DNA of 64,000 nucleotides. It comes from Sinomonas albida. Lineage in GTDB: Bacteria > Actinomycetota > Actinomycetes > Actinomycetales > Micrococcaceae. The translations under genes were made by a program, and so were the position numbers. Below the pieces are notes generated by a model. The model saw only the letters and a program-made list of their open reading frames with translations, did no database searches and was not told where the DNA came from. Location: contig NZ_SWDW01000003.1 in NCBI RefSeq assembly GCF_004919045.1, forward strand, positions 220,028 to 284,027, given 5' to 3'. Shown here one piece after another: positions 44,121 to 54,447 of the stretch. Each line of letters starts with the position of its first letter. The stretch's first letter is position 1.

Positions 44121-46823
44121 TCAGTCGTTCACCGCGTCGCGCAGCTCGTCCCGGCTGCGCACGCCGAGCTTCGCGTAGCTACGGTGCAGGTGGCCTTCGA
44201 CGGTGCGCACGGAGAGGTGGAGCTGGTCCGCGATCTGCCGATCGCTCATGCCCTCGAGCGCGAGGTCCACGACGTCCTGCTCGCGCCGGCTGAGCCGGAG
44301 GGACGCGAGGATCGCTTCCTCTTGCTCCCCCGCCTCGCCGGAGCCCGGCAGGCCCTCGCACGCCCGGGCGAGGGAGCCGGCCCGGCGCGCCGCCGCGCGG
44401 TCGCCCACCGCGTCGAAGCACCCGGCCGCCCGGGCGTAGGCGGCCCGCGCCCGGCGGTACAGGTCGAGCCCTTGAAAGAGCTCGCCTGCCGCGAGGTACC
44501 CGTCGCCGCTCCCGGCGGCTTCGGCGGCGGCCCAGGCGCCCCATGCCGCGGCCCACGGGCCCTCGGCCGCCGCCGCGAGCTCCGCGGCACGCCCGTCCAC
44601 GTCCGCCGCGCCGAGCTCGAAGCCCAGGACACGGGCCAGGAGCTCCCAGCCGGGCCGTCCCGCGGCGCGGTTCTCCTCGGCGATCCCGTCGAGAAGCGGC
44701 CGGCCCGAGCCGGGCGCCATCAGCTCGAGGGCGCCCGCGCGGTGCATCGCGGCGACCTGGCGCATGGCCACGCTGCCCAGGCCGGCCGTCGCTTCCGCGC
44801 GGGCGAGGTGCTGGCGAGCCGCCGCGGCGTTGCCCGTGGCGGCGGCCGCCCAGGCCGCAAACGACGTCGCGACCCCCAAGAGCTGGAGGGGATCCACGAG
44901 CTCGAGGTTCTCGACGACGTCCCGCAGGATCGACTCGGCCTCGGGCTCGCGGCCCTGGCGCAGGAAGGCGTAGGCCCGCGCACAGTAGAGTCCCGGCCCG
45001 AACACGACGATGGGCCGCAGCGTGCCGCCCGGATACGAACTCAGGACGCCTTCGACGCTCGGCCAGTCGCCCACGAGGAGCGCCGCGGCCAGGTAGCGGA
45101 GCAGCCCGTGCTCCTCGAGCGGGAAGTGCTCGTCGTCGGCCTCGGGGTCCGAGAGCGCGAGCCCCGTGGTCCGCACGGCCGCCTCGAAGCGGCCCGCAGC
45201 AAGCTGGACCTCCGCGTCCAGGATGAGCCACAGGTTCCGTTCGATCGCGGGTGCCGCGGCGGCCTGCGGGAGCCGGCCGTCGTGGTCGAGGGCCTTGACG
45301 ACGGCGGCGAAGTCCGCGCGCTCGACCGCGGCGAGGGCGCGGAGCAGCCGGGCGCGCCGGAGCACGGACTCCTTCACGCCCGGGCCGTACGGGATCCCGC
45401 CCGCGCCCGTGCGGAGGTCGACGCCCTCGGCCGCCCATTCGAGCTCGGCGGCGTCCGCGTCCACGAGGTCGAGTTCGCCGAGGGCGGTGCGCGCCGTGAA
45501 TTTCACGAGCGAGCCTGCGAGCACGTCGCGGACGTCCGACGGCACGGCCGGACCGACGGACAGGGCGGCAAGCGCCGCCGCTGGGTCGCCGAGGTTGAGG
45601 TGGGCGCGCGCCACGATGCCGCGCGCGAGCGAGCGTTCGGCCGACCGGTCGATGAGGGCGGCGGCCCTCAGCCCGAGGTCGTTGCGGAACGCGCGCACGG
45701 CGGCCGCCGCGCCGCGCACCAGCTCTGCGGCGGGGAGCGTGGCCCCGGTGTCGAGCGCGAGCTCGAGCAGGCGCAGCTCGTTGGCCGGCTGCCGCAGCTC
45801 CTCGCCGCCCAGCGCGAGCGCGCGTCGGTAAAGGTGAAGCCGGCGCGTCGCCGTCGTCATGCGGCGCACGGCGTCGGCCTTGAGCGGGTAGCGCAGCCGC
45901 ACGCCTTCGGGGCCGGGCTCGGCGAACCAGCCGAGGTCGGTGAGGCGGTCCAGGACGTCGCGGTCGACCAGCACGCGGGCGGCGGCCCGCGGGAGCGGCT
46001 CCGTGAGGGCCACAAGCATGAGCACCTCCCGCTCTGCCGGCGTGAGCGATTCCATGCTGCTGCGCACGGGTTCGGCGAGCGCGTCGCCGCGGCTCGAGAA
46101 GCCGCTCGAAAGCAGCCAGATGCCGCGCTTGCGCACGAGCGTCCCGGCGGCCACCGCCTCGTCGATGAGGGAGAGGAGGTGGAGGGGATTGCCCCCGCTC
46201 AGGCCGTGCAGCACGCCTGTGGCCGTGACGGACAGGTTCCCGCCGAGATGCTCCTCTGCCACGTTCTGGCTCTCCTCGAGGCCCAGAGGCGCGAGCTCGA
46301 TGCGCTCCGCGATGCCGTCGTGCCACATGTCGAGGAAGTCGCGGGGCAGTCCGTGGCGCGCCGTCCCGGCGGCGAGGAGCCGCACCCAGGACGAGGCGAC
46401 GGCCTCCGCGATGAGGCCGGCCGAGCCGTCGTCGAGATCCTGCGCGTCGTCGACCACGAGGAGCACGGGGCGTCCCGCCTCGCCGGAGAGCCGATGCAGC
46501 TCGGCCCAGAGCGCGCGCAGCACGCCGATCCGGTCCTGGACGTCGTCGGGCGCGAGCTTGGGCAGGCACTCGATGAGGGCCGCGTACGTCACGGACCGGA
46601 GGCTGCGCCCCGTGCGGAGCTCGAGGACCTCGGTCTCGGCTCGGAGGGCCCCGACGACGTCGTCGAGCAGGTGCGTCTTGCCCATTCCGCCTTCTCCGAC
46701 CACGAGGACGGCGCCGGTCCCCTCGCGGCGGAGCGCCCCCGAGGCGGCCGCGGCGAGGTCGCGCCTGGTCGCCTCGGCGACGGACCGACTCCCTGCCACC
46801 TTCACCCCCGGCCCCGCGGCCAC
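44121..46823 (-). CDS. Large LuxR-family NTPase regulator (type B, copy 1)
   Basis: A 900-residue LAL-like regulator: N-terminal P-loop NTPase with intact Walker A GEGGMGKTH (residues 43-51) and Walker B VLLVVDDAQDLDD, a long alpha-helical Ala-rich middle (TPR-like), and a C-terminal LuxR HTH (LSRREQDVVDLALEGMSDRQ, LHLSVRTVEGHLHRSYAKL). It starts 1 nt after the stop of the type A partner. The GTG at 46799 is an alternative start that aligns better with copy 2. It probably activates transcription in response to an unknown ligand; the polysaccharide operon begins next door. Confidence 0.87.
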   Translation of the reverse strand: MAAGPGVKVAGSRSVAEATRRDLAAAASGALRREGTGAVLVVGEGGMGKTHLLDDVVGALRAETEVLELRTGRSLRSVTYAALIECLPKLAPDDVQDRIGVLRALWAELHRLSGEAGRPVLLVVDDAQDLDDGSAGLIAEAVASSWVRLLAAGTARHGLPRDFLDMWHDGIAERIELAPLGLEESQNVAEEHLGGNLSVTATGVLHGLSGGNPLHLLSLIDEAVAAGTLVRKRGIWLLSSGFSSRGDALAEPVRSSMESLTPAEREVLMLVALTEPLPRAAARVLVDRDVLDRLTDLGWFAEPGPEGVRLRYPLKADAVRRMTTATRRLHLYRRALALGGEELRQPANELRLLELALDTGATLPAAELVRGAAAAVRAFRNDLGLRAAALIDRSAERSLARGIVARAHLNLGDPAAALAALSVGPAVPSDVRDVLAGSLVKFTARTALGELDLVDADAAELEWAAEGVDLRTGAGGIPYGPGVKESVLRRARLLRALAAVERADFAAVVKALDHDGRLPQAAAAPAIERNLWLILDAEVQLAAGRFEAAVRTTGLALSDPEADDEHFPLEEHGLLRYLAAALLVGDWPSVEGVLSSYPGGTLRPIVVFGPGLYCARAYAFLRQGREPEAESILRDVVENLELVDPLQLLGVATSFAAWAAAATGNAAAARQHLARAEATAGLGSVAMRQVAAMHRAGALELMAPGSGRPLLDGIAEENRAAGRPGWELLARVLGFELGAADVDGRAAELAAAAEGPWAAAWGAWAAAEAAGSGDGYLAAGELFQGLDLYRRARAAYARAAGCFDAVGDRAAARRAGSLARACEGLPGSGEAGEQEEAILASLRLSRREQDVVDLALEGMSDRQIADQLHLSVRTVEGHLHRSYAKLGVRSRDELRDAVND

Positions 46824-46824
46824 G

Positions 46825-49536
46825 TCAGACCAAGCCTTCTAGCCCGCCCCGGGACGAGACCCCGAGTTTCATGAAGACCTGGTACAGATGCCCCTCGACG
46901 GTGCGCACGGAGACCCCCACCCCATCCGCGATGTCCCGGTTCGACGCCCCGGAGGCGGCCATGACGGCGATCTGCCGCTCGCGCTCCGTGAGCACCGGTG
47001 CCGGAACCTGCGGGACGAGCGGGAGCGTGGGGAGGATCCGGGTGAGCCGGTCGAGCCTCGTCTGGGCTCGGCCGGCCGCGGCGGACTCGCTGCGATCGCG
47101 CGCGAAGTCGAGCGCGAGCGCCGCGCAGCGCGCCTCGACCGCGTCGAGCTCCATCCCGTACGCGAGCTCCGCGGCGTCGAGGAGCGCCTCGGCGTCCTTG
47201 CGGCGCGACGCGCTCGCGACCGCGGCCATGAGATGCGCGAGCGGACCCTGCCGGTGATGGGAGAGACGCTCGATCCACAGGAATTCGCGCTCCGAACCAG
47301 GGACGCTCGCGCCGAACACGCAGATGCCGGCCGCCGTCACGCGCCCGGCGGCTTCGTCCTCGACGGCGTGCGCGAGCAGCGCCTCTGAGGCCGCCGCCTC
47401 GCCGAGCCACCGGCGGGCCATGCCCTCGCAGAAGTCGGCGACGAACTCGAAGACCCACGGCGCCCTGTTCTGGCTCGGGGCCGCGTGCTCGAGGAACCGC
47501 TCCGCCTCGCCGGCGTCCCCGATCTGCGCGTAGGCGAACGCCGTCGTCGCGTACGCTGCGCGGAGGGCGTTCCGGGCCGGGAACTCCTCGAGCTGGGCCA
47601 CGGCGTTGAGCAGCGGCTCGAGCGCCGCGCTCCCCCGTCCGGCCAGGACGAGCGCGACGGCGAGGAACAGCTCGGCAATGCCGCCGCGCAAGCTCAGTCG
47701 CCGCCCGCCGCGGTCCACATACGCCTCGAAGAGGTCGACGCAGCGCTTCCAGTCCCCCGTGCTGATCCAGACGGCGAACGCAGCGGTGAGGTACGCGTCG
47801 TCGTCCGTGTGCAGCGGCGAGTTGAGCCCGAAGGAGGCCATGAGCGCCGCGGCGTCCGCCTCGCGTCCGCACGCCGCCCAGCCGAGGGCCAGGAGCAGCG
47901 AGCTCTCGCGCCGGAAGTACTCGCTCGAGCCCGTGCGCCGCGACGCCGACTCGAGCGCGTCGAGCACCGAGGAGAAGTCGCCCTGGAAGGAGTGCATCCG
48001 GAACTCCGCAAGGTCCAGGACCTCGCCGGCGTCCTTGACGTCGGACGGATCGTCGTCGCCCCGCTTCGCGAGTTCGTCCCACGCGACATGCAGCGGCTCC
48101 TGCGGGTCGCCGCGCTCTGGGAGCCACGTGAGGAGCTCGGACCTCGCGGCGGCGTGCCGCGCCATCGTCACGGCGTCGAGGCGCGCGATGGACTCGGGCG
48201 GCACCGCGCCGAGCACCGAGAGCGCCTCGTCCTTGCGTTCGAGGAGGGACAGCGCGGCGGCCCGCTGGAACGCGCCCTCGACCGCGGTGGGGCCCACGAG
48301 GTCCGGCGCTCGGTCGAGGAGTTCGAGGGCGCGGCGCGGTTCGTACAGCGCGATCGCGGCGCGGGCCGCGTGGACGGTCAGCTCCGGCGCGAGCGTGCTC
48401 CCCACGCCGAGGCTCCACTCGACGTAGGAGACCAGATCCTCGCGGTCGAGCCCGGTCTCCTCGGGGGCCCCGCCGAGGGACGTCAGGGACGCGAGCTCGC
48501 GGTGCCGGTCGGGCCCGAGCCGCTCCCGGACGAGCTCGGCCATGCGGGGCTCGCGCAGGTACGCGCAGCGGTGCTCGGTCGCATCCACGGAGATGAGCGC
48601 GCGGTCCTCCATGTCCACGAGCACCTCGGAACCGAAAAGCCCGGCGAGTCCCGCGATGGGGACCCGCCGGGCCACGGCCAGGTGTTCGATGACCTCGCGG
48701 ACATCCTGCGGTTCGCGCGCCCACCGAGCGCGGATGATCTCATCCGTCCCACTTCCCGGTTCCGGCTCGACCGCGCCGTCGAGCGTCCACACCCCGCCCC
48801 GCTTGTGGAGGTTGCCCGTGGCCCGCTCGCGCCGGACGATTCCCTGGACGGATGCGGGGTTCCCCCCGCACGCGTGGTGGAGCTCGCCCACGGCGGACGA
48901 GGCGACACGCCCGTCCACGAGCGCGGAGACGAGGAGCCTGGTCTCGGGGATGCCGATCCCGTGCAGGGGGATCTCGGCGAGACGCCCGCGCCGCACGAGC
49001 CGCAGGAAGTCCGCGGGCAGGTCGGTGGCGCGCTGCGCCACGGCCAGGAGCCTCGCGGTTCCGGTCAGGAGCAGATGCAGGAGGACGCCGACGCTCCCCT
49101 CGTCCAGGGTCCCGGTGAATTCGACGACGAGGACCACAGGATGGCCCCCGGAATCCTCGCGGAGCATGCGTTCGACGGCGAGAAGGAGTCCCGTGGGCGA
49201 GGACGCCGTGCCCTTGGGGAGACGCGCGAGGAGCGCGCCGAGGCACGCGTAGGCGGTGGTCGGGCCCGTGGTCGACGTCCGGAGCCGCAGCGGGTACACG
49301 CCCGCACCGAGCGAGGTCAGGACCGCGCTCGCGAGGAACGACTTCCCCACCCCGGGCGGCCCCGAGATGACGGTGCCGAGGGACCCGCGGGCCTCGAGCG
49401 CGCGCGTCGCGGCCTCGAGTTCACTCTGCCGGACGAGCATGGCCCATTGCAGGCGATCGGCCTGGCGCTCCGCCGCGTCTGGCGACGGCCTGACTTGCCG
49501 TCTCGGCAGCGCCGAGACGGCTGAATCTCGCAGCAT
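46825..49536 (-). CDS. Large LuxR-family regulator with degenerate NTPase (type A, copy 1)
   Basis: A 903-residue protein: P-loop SGPPGVGKSF near residue 58, but the Walker B position reads VVLVVEFTGTLDE without the Asp pair. A helical repeat region follows, then a C-terminal HTH (LTERERQIAVMAASGASNRD, VSVRTVEGHLYQVFMKLGV). ATG 49536 is chosen because GGGGAGG lies 7 nt upstream and the length then matches copy 2 (904 aa). Frames opening at 49542 to 49605 are alternatives. It is the first gene of a two-gene unit with type B copy 1, with a conserved motif 105 bp upstream. Confidence 0.85.
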   Translation of the reverse strand: MLRDSAVSALPRRQVRPSPDAAERQADRLQWAMLVRQSELEAATRALEARGSLGTVISGPPGVGKSFLASAVLTSLGAGVYPLRLRTSTTGPTTAYACLGALLARLPKGTASSPTGLLLAVERMLREDSGGHPVVLVVEFTGTLDEGSVGVLLHLLLTGTARLLAVAQRATDLPADFLRLVRRGRLAEIPLHGIGIPETRLLVSALVDGRVASSAVGELHHACGGNPASVQGIVRRERATGNLHKRGGVWTLDGAVEPEPGSGTDEIIRARWAREPQDVREVIEHLAVARRVPIAGLAGLFGSEVLVDMEDRALISVDATEHRCAYLREPRMAELVRERLGPDRHRELASLTSLGGAPEETGLDREDLVSYVEWSLGVGSTLAPELTVHAARAAIALYEPRRALELLDRAPDLVGPTAVEGAFQRAAALSLLERKDEALSVLGAVPPESIARLDAVTMARHAAARSELLTWLPERGDPQEPLHVAWDELAKRGDDDPSDVKDAGEVLDLAEFRMHSFQGDFSSVLDALESASRRTGSSEYFRRESSLLLALGWAACGREADAAALMASFGLNSPLHTDDDAYLTAAFAVWISTGDWKRCVDLFEAYVDRGGRRLSLRGGIAELFLAVALVLAGRGSAALEPLLNAVAQLEEFPARNALRAAYATTAFAYAQIGDAGEAERFLEHAAPSQNRAPWVFEFVADFCEGMARRWLGEAAASEALLAHAVEDEAAGRVTAAGICVFGASVPGSEREFLWIERLSHHRQGPLAHLMAAVASASRRKDAEALLDAAELAYGMELDAVEARCAALALDFARDRSESAAAGRAQTRLDRLTRILPTLPLVPQVPAPVLTERERQIAVMAASGASNRDIADGVGVSVRTVEGHLYQVFMKLGVSSRGGLEGLV

Positions 49537-49640
49537 CAGCATGCCTCCCCCCGCCCACGGCGACCTTTCGCCCCCGGAGTCAGCCATAGAGTACGCCGAA
49601 GTCACAGATCGGCAACAGGGAAATGAGGCCTACCCTGAGG

Positions 49641-49655
49641 GGGCCTTACGCAACT
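49641..49655 (-). promoter_or_regulatory. Shared motif upstream of type A LuxR gene, copy 1
   Basis: GGGCCTTACGCAACT, differing at one position from GGGCCTTAGGCAACT at 57226-57240 before the paralogous gene. On the coding strand it reads AGTTGCGTAAGGCCC. Flanking bases are not conserved, so it is likely a regulator or promoter site rather than leftover duplication. Confidence 0.6.
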
Positions 49656-49670
49656 CTGACGCGGCCGGAA

Positions 49671-51822
<2,152 letters not shown>

Positions 51823-54447
51823 CTACTTGCTCTGCTGCGCCGTGTACTCACCCTCCGGGGCGAGTCCGACGGCGGTCGAAAGCTGCTCGCGGCTACTCAC
51901 CCCGAGCTTCGAATAGGCGCGGTAGAGGTGCCCCTCGACCGTCCGCACGGAGACGATGAGTCGGTCCGCGATCTCGCGGTCGCTGAGCCCGCTGATGGCG
52001 AGCGCGACGATCTGCCGCTCGCGCCGCGTGAGCTCCCCCGCCGACGCCGACGGCTGGGCGGGAAGCTCGGCCTCGCCGAGCTCCGCGTCGCAGGCGCGCT
52101 GCCCCTCCCACACCGCGCGGGCGTCCGCGCGCGACGGCGTGTTCTCGAGCTGGGCGAGCGCCTCGCCGTAGCAGTCGCGGGCCAGGCGCGGGTAGAAGGC
52201 GCTGCGCAGCGCATCGCCCGCCGAGCGCAGCGAATCGGGGCTTCCCTCGGCGAATGCGGCCGAGAGGAGCACGGCAGCCTCCGCCCACTCCCCCTCCATG
52301 GGCCAGGAGACGGCGAGCAGCTCGTCGAGCCGGTCGCGCTGGCCTGCCTCGAACCAGAGGAAGAGCGCCTGGAGGCACACGTCCCGGCGCGGCCCCCGCA
52401 CGGCGGCATCGACCACGTGCTCGAGCGAGGCGAGCGCGCCGTCGTCCGGGTGGACCGCGCACGCGGCCGCCGCGGCGAAGAGCTCCGCGATGGGCCGCAC
52501 GATCGACGCGGAGACGCGCTCCGCGGACCGCGTGTCCTCGAGGAAGTCCGCGGACTTGCCCCAGTCGCCGAGCCGCGCCGCGGCATACGCCGCGCCTGCC
52601 GCGCACAGCTGGAAGACGTGCTGCGAGTCGCACACGCGGAGCTCCTCGAGCGTGGGCTCGAGGACCGCGAGCGCGGGCCCGAACTTCCCTTGGCGCAGGA
52701 AGGCGAGGCCGCGCGCGCACTCGAGGGTGGCCGCGAGTTGGAACGACTCCTCGTGGCGCCGCCTGCCCGAGAACCACGCGGGAATCGACTCGACGGCACC
52801 CCATTGGCCCGCGGTGACCGCCGCGTAGACGAGCCGGACGGCGGCAAACTCGGCGAGGCACCCGCTCCCCTCGACAGATCCGAGCAGCTCGAGCGCTCTC
52901 GACGCTGCGGAGACGCTCTCGAGCAGGAGCCCCCGGCACGCGAGCACTTCGGCCTCGAGCGCGGCCGCGACCGCGCGCTCCACCGCGGAGCGCTCCGTCG
53001 CCTCGGTGGCCCGCCACGCGGCCAGCCCGACCTCGAGCGCCACGTAGTCGCCTGCGACGGAGGCGAACACGAGGCGCAGGAGGTCCCACGGCCCGCCGTC
53101 GGCCGCGGCCGCGAGCCGCTCGACGTCGCGCGCCATCTCCTCGCGGGGATGCCCGAGCGCGTCGCGGCTGTAGAGCCAGAGGAGCCCCGCCGTGAGCACG
53201 CCTTCGGCGTCGAGCTCGGCGGACGGCTCGAGCAGCCGCGCCGCCTCGCTGTGCCGGCTCGCGGAGTACGCCACGATCCCGCGCACCAGGAGGGCCTCGG
53301 CCCGGAGTTCGGGCGACCTCACGGCGTCGGCCGCGCGGAGCGCGAGCGAGGTCTCGCCGAGGCGCGCCGCAAGCTTCGCGGCCCGCAGGAAGGTCGTCTC
53401 TTCGAGCGCGAGCCCACAGCCGAGCGCCCACGACACGGCGCAGAGAAGACCGTCGGCGGTCGCGATCTGCCGGGCGCGATGGTTCGCGGCGAGCTGCTGG
53501 AGCCGGAGCGAGCGGCTCAGCGGGATGAGCTGGAAGATGGCCTCGCCGTAGACGCTGTGACGGAGCCGGAGGGAGCCATCGGGCCCGTCCGGCGGCAGGA
53601 TGAGCCGCTTCGCGACGAGGCTCCGCACCACCTCGGCCGAATAGCTGCCCTCGACGAGGCTGAGCGCCGCGGGCTGCGCGACGGCCACGAGCATGAGCGC
53701 GTCGCGCTCGTCCGCGGAGAGCCGCTGGAGCTGCTCGCGGACCAGCCCCACGAGGCCGTCGCCGCGGCGCTCGAGCTCGGACGCGAGGATCCACGTGTTC
53801 TTGCGCTCCACGAGCGCGCCCGTGCTCTGAGCCTCATCGACGAGGCAGCGCAGGAGCATGGGGTTCCCCTGCGACTCGCGCCACAGCCTGCGCACGGTCG
53901 AGGGCAGGACGCGGCCCCCGAGCGTCGATTCGAGGAAGAGGGCGGCCTCGGGATACGCGAACGGCTCAAGGTCGATCCGCTCGGCGCTCCCGTCGAGCCA
54001 GAGCTGCATGAGCGGCGGCGGGAGGAGGGCGCCGTCGGGCGAGGTGACGAGTGCCTGCGCCCATCCGGCCCCCACGAGCTCGGCGATGACCTCTGCCGTG
54101 AGCGAGTCGATCGAATGCGCGTCGTCGATGACGAGCACCAGCCGGCTCTCGGGGCCGTCGCGCAGCTCCTCGATGCGGCGCCAGAACGCACGCAGCACAG
54201 AGATCCGCGAGCCGGCCTCCTCAGTGGGCAGCCCGCCGAGGAACGGGGCTAGCACACCATAGGGCACGCGCTGGAGCGACGGGCTCCCGTGGATCTCGAA
54301 CAGCTGGGTGGCGGGCGCGACCTCGTCCCGCACCGCCGCGATGAGCGCCGACTTCCCCACTCCGGTCTCCCCCAGCACGAGCACGGCCGGGACCCGGTCG
54401 CGGAGCAGCGCGGCGCACCGCGCAGTCTCGTGCTCCCGGCCGATCAC
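51823..54447 (-). CDS. Large LuxR-family NTPase regulator (type B, copy 2)
   Basis: An 874-residue LAL-like regulator: MIGREHETARCAALLRDRVP, Walker A GETGVGKSA (residues 26-34), Walker B LVLVIDDAHSID, helical middle, and C-terminal HTH (LTRRERQIVALAISGLSDRE, LIVSVRTVEGHLYRAYSKLG). Its GTG start overlaps the stop of the type A partner by 4 nt. It is paralogous in layout to type B copy 1, but the two are clearly diverged, so the duplication is old. An Ala/Gly-poor tail, EGEYTAQQSK, ends the protein. Confidence 0.88.
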   Translation of the reverse strand: MIGREHETARCAALLRDRVPAVLVLGETGVGKSALIAAVRDEVAPATQLFEIHGSPSLQRVPYGVLAPFLGGLPTEEAGSRISVLRAFWRRIEELRDGPESRLVLVIDDAHSIDSLTAEVIAELVGAGWAQALVTSPDGALLPPPLMQLWLDGSAERIDLEPFAYPEAALFLESTLGGRVLPSTVRRLWRESQGNPMLLRCLVDEAQSTGALVERKNTWILASELERRGDGLVGLVREQLQRLSADERDALMLVAVAQPAALSLVEGSYSAEVVRSLVAKRLILPPDGPDGSLRLRHSVYGEAIFQLIPLSRSLRLQQLAANHRARQIATADGLLCAVSWALGCGLALEETTFLRAAKLAARLGETSLALRAADAVRSPELRAEALLVRGIVAYSASRHSEAARLLEPSAELDAEGVLTAGLLWLYSRDALGHPREEMARDVERLAAAADGGPWDLLRLVFASVAGDYVALEVGLAAWRATEATERSAVERAVAAALEAEVLACRGLLLESVSAASRALELLGSVEGSGCLAEFAAVRLVYAAVTAGQWGAVESIPAWFSGRRRHEESFQLAATLECARGLAFLRQGKFGPALAVLEPTLEELRVCDSQHVFQLCAAGAAYAAARLGDWGKSADFLEDTRSAERVSASIVRPIAELFAAAAACAVHPDDGALASLEHVVDAAVRGPRRDVCLQALFLWFEAGQRDRLDELLAVSWPMEGEWAEAAVLLSAAFAEGSPDSLRSAGDALRSAFYPRLARDCYGEALAQLENTPSRADARAVWEGQRACDAELGEAELPAQPSASAGELTRRERQIVALAISGLSDREIADRLIVSVRTVEGHLYRAYSKLGVSSREQLSTAVGLAPEGEYTAQQSK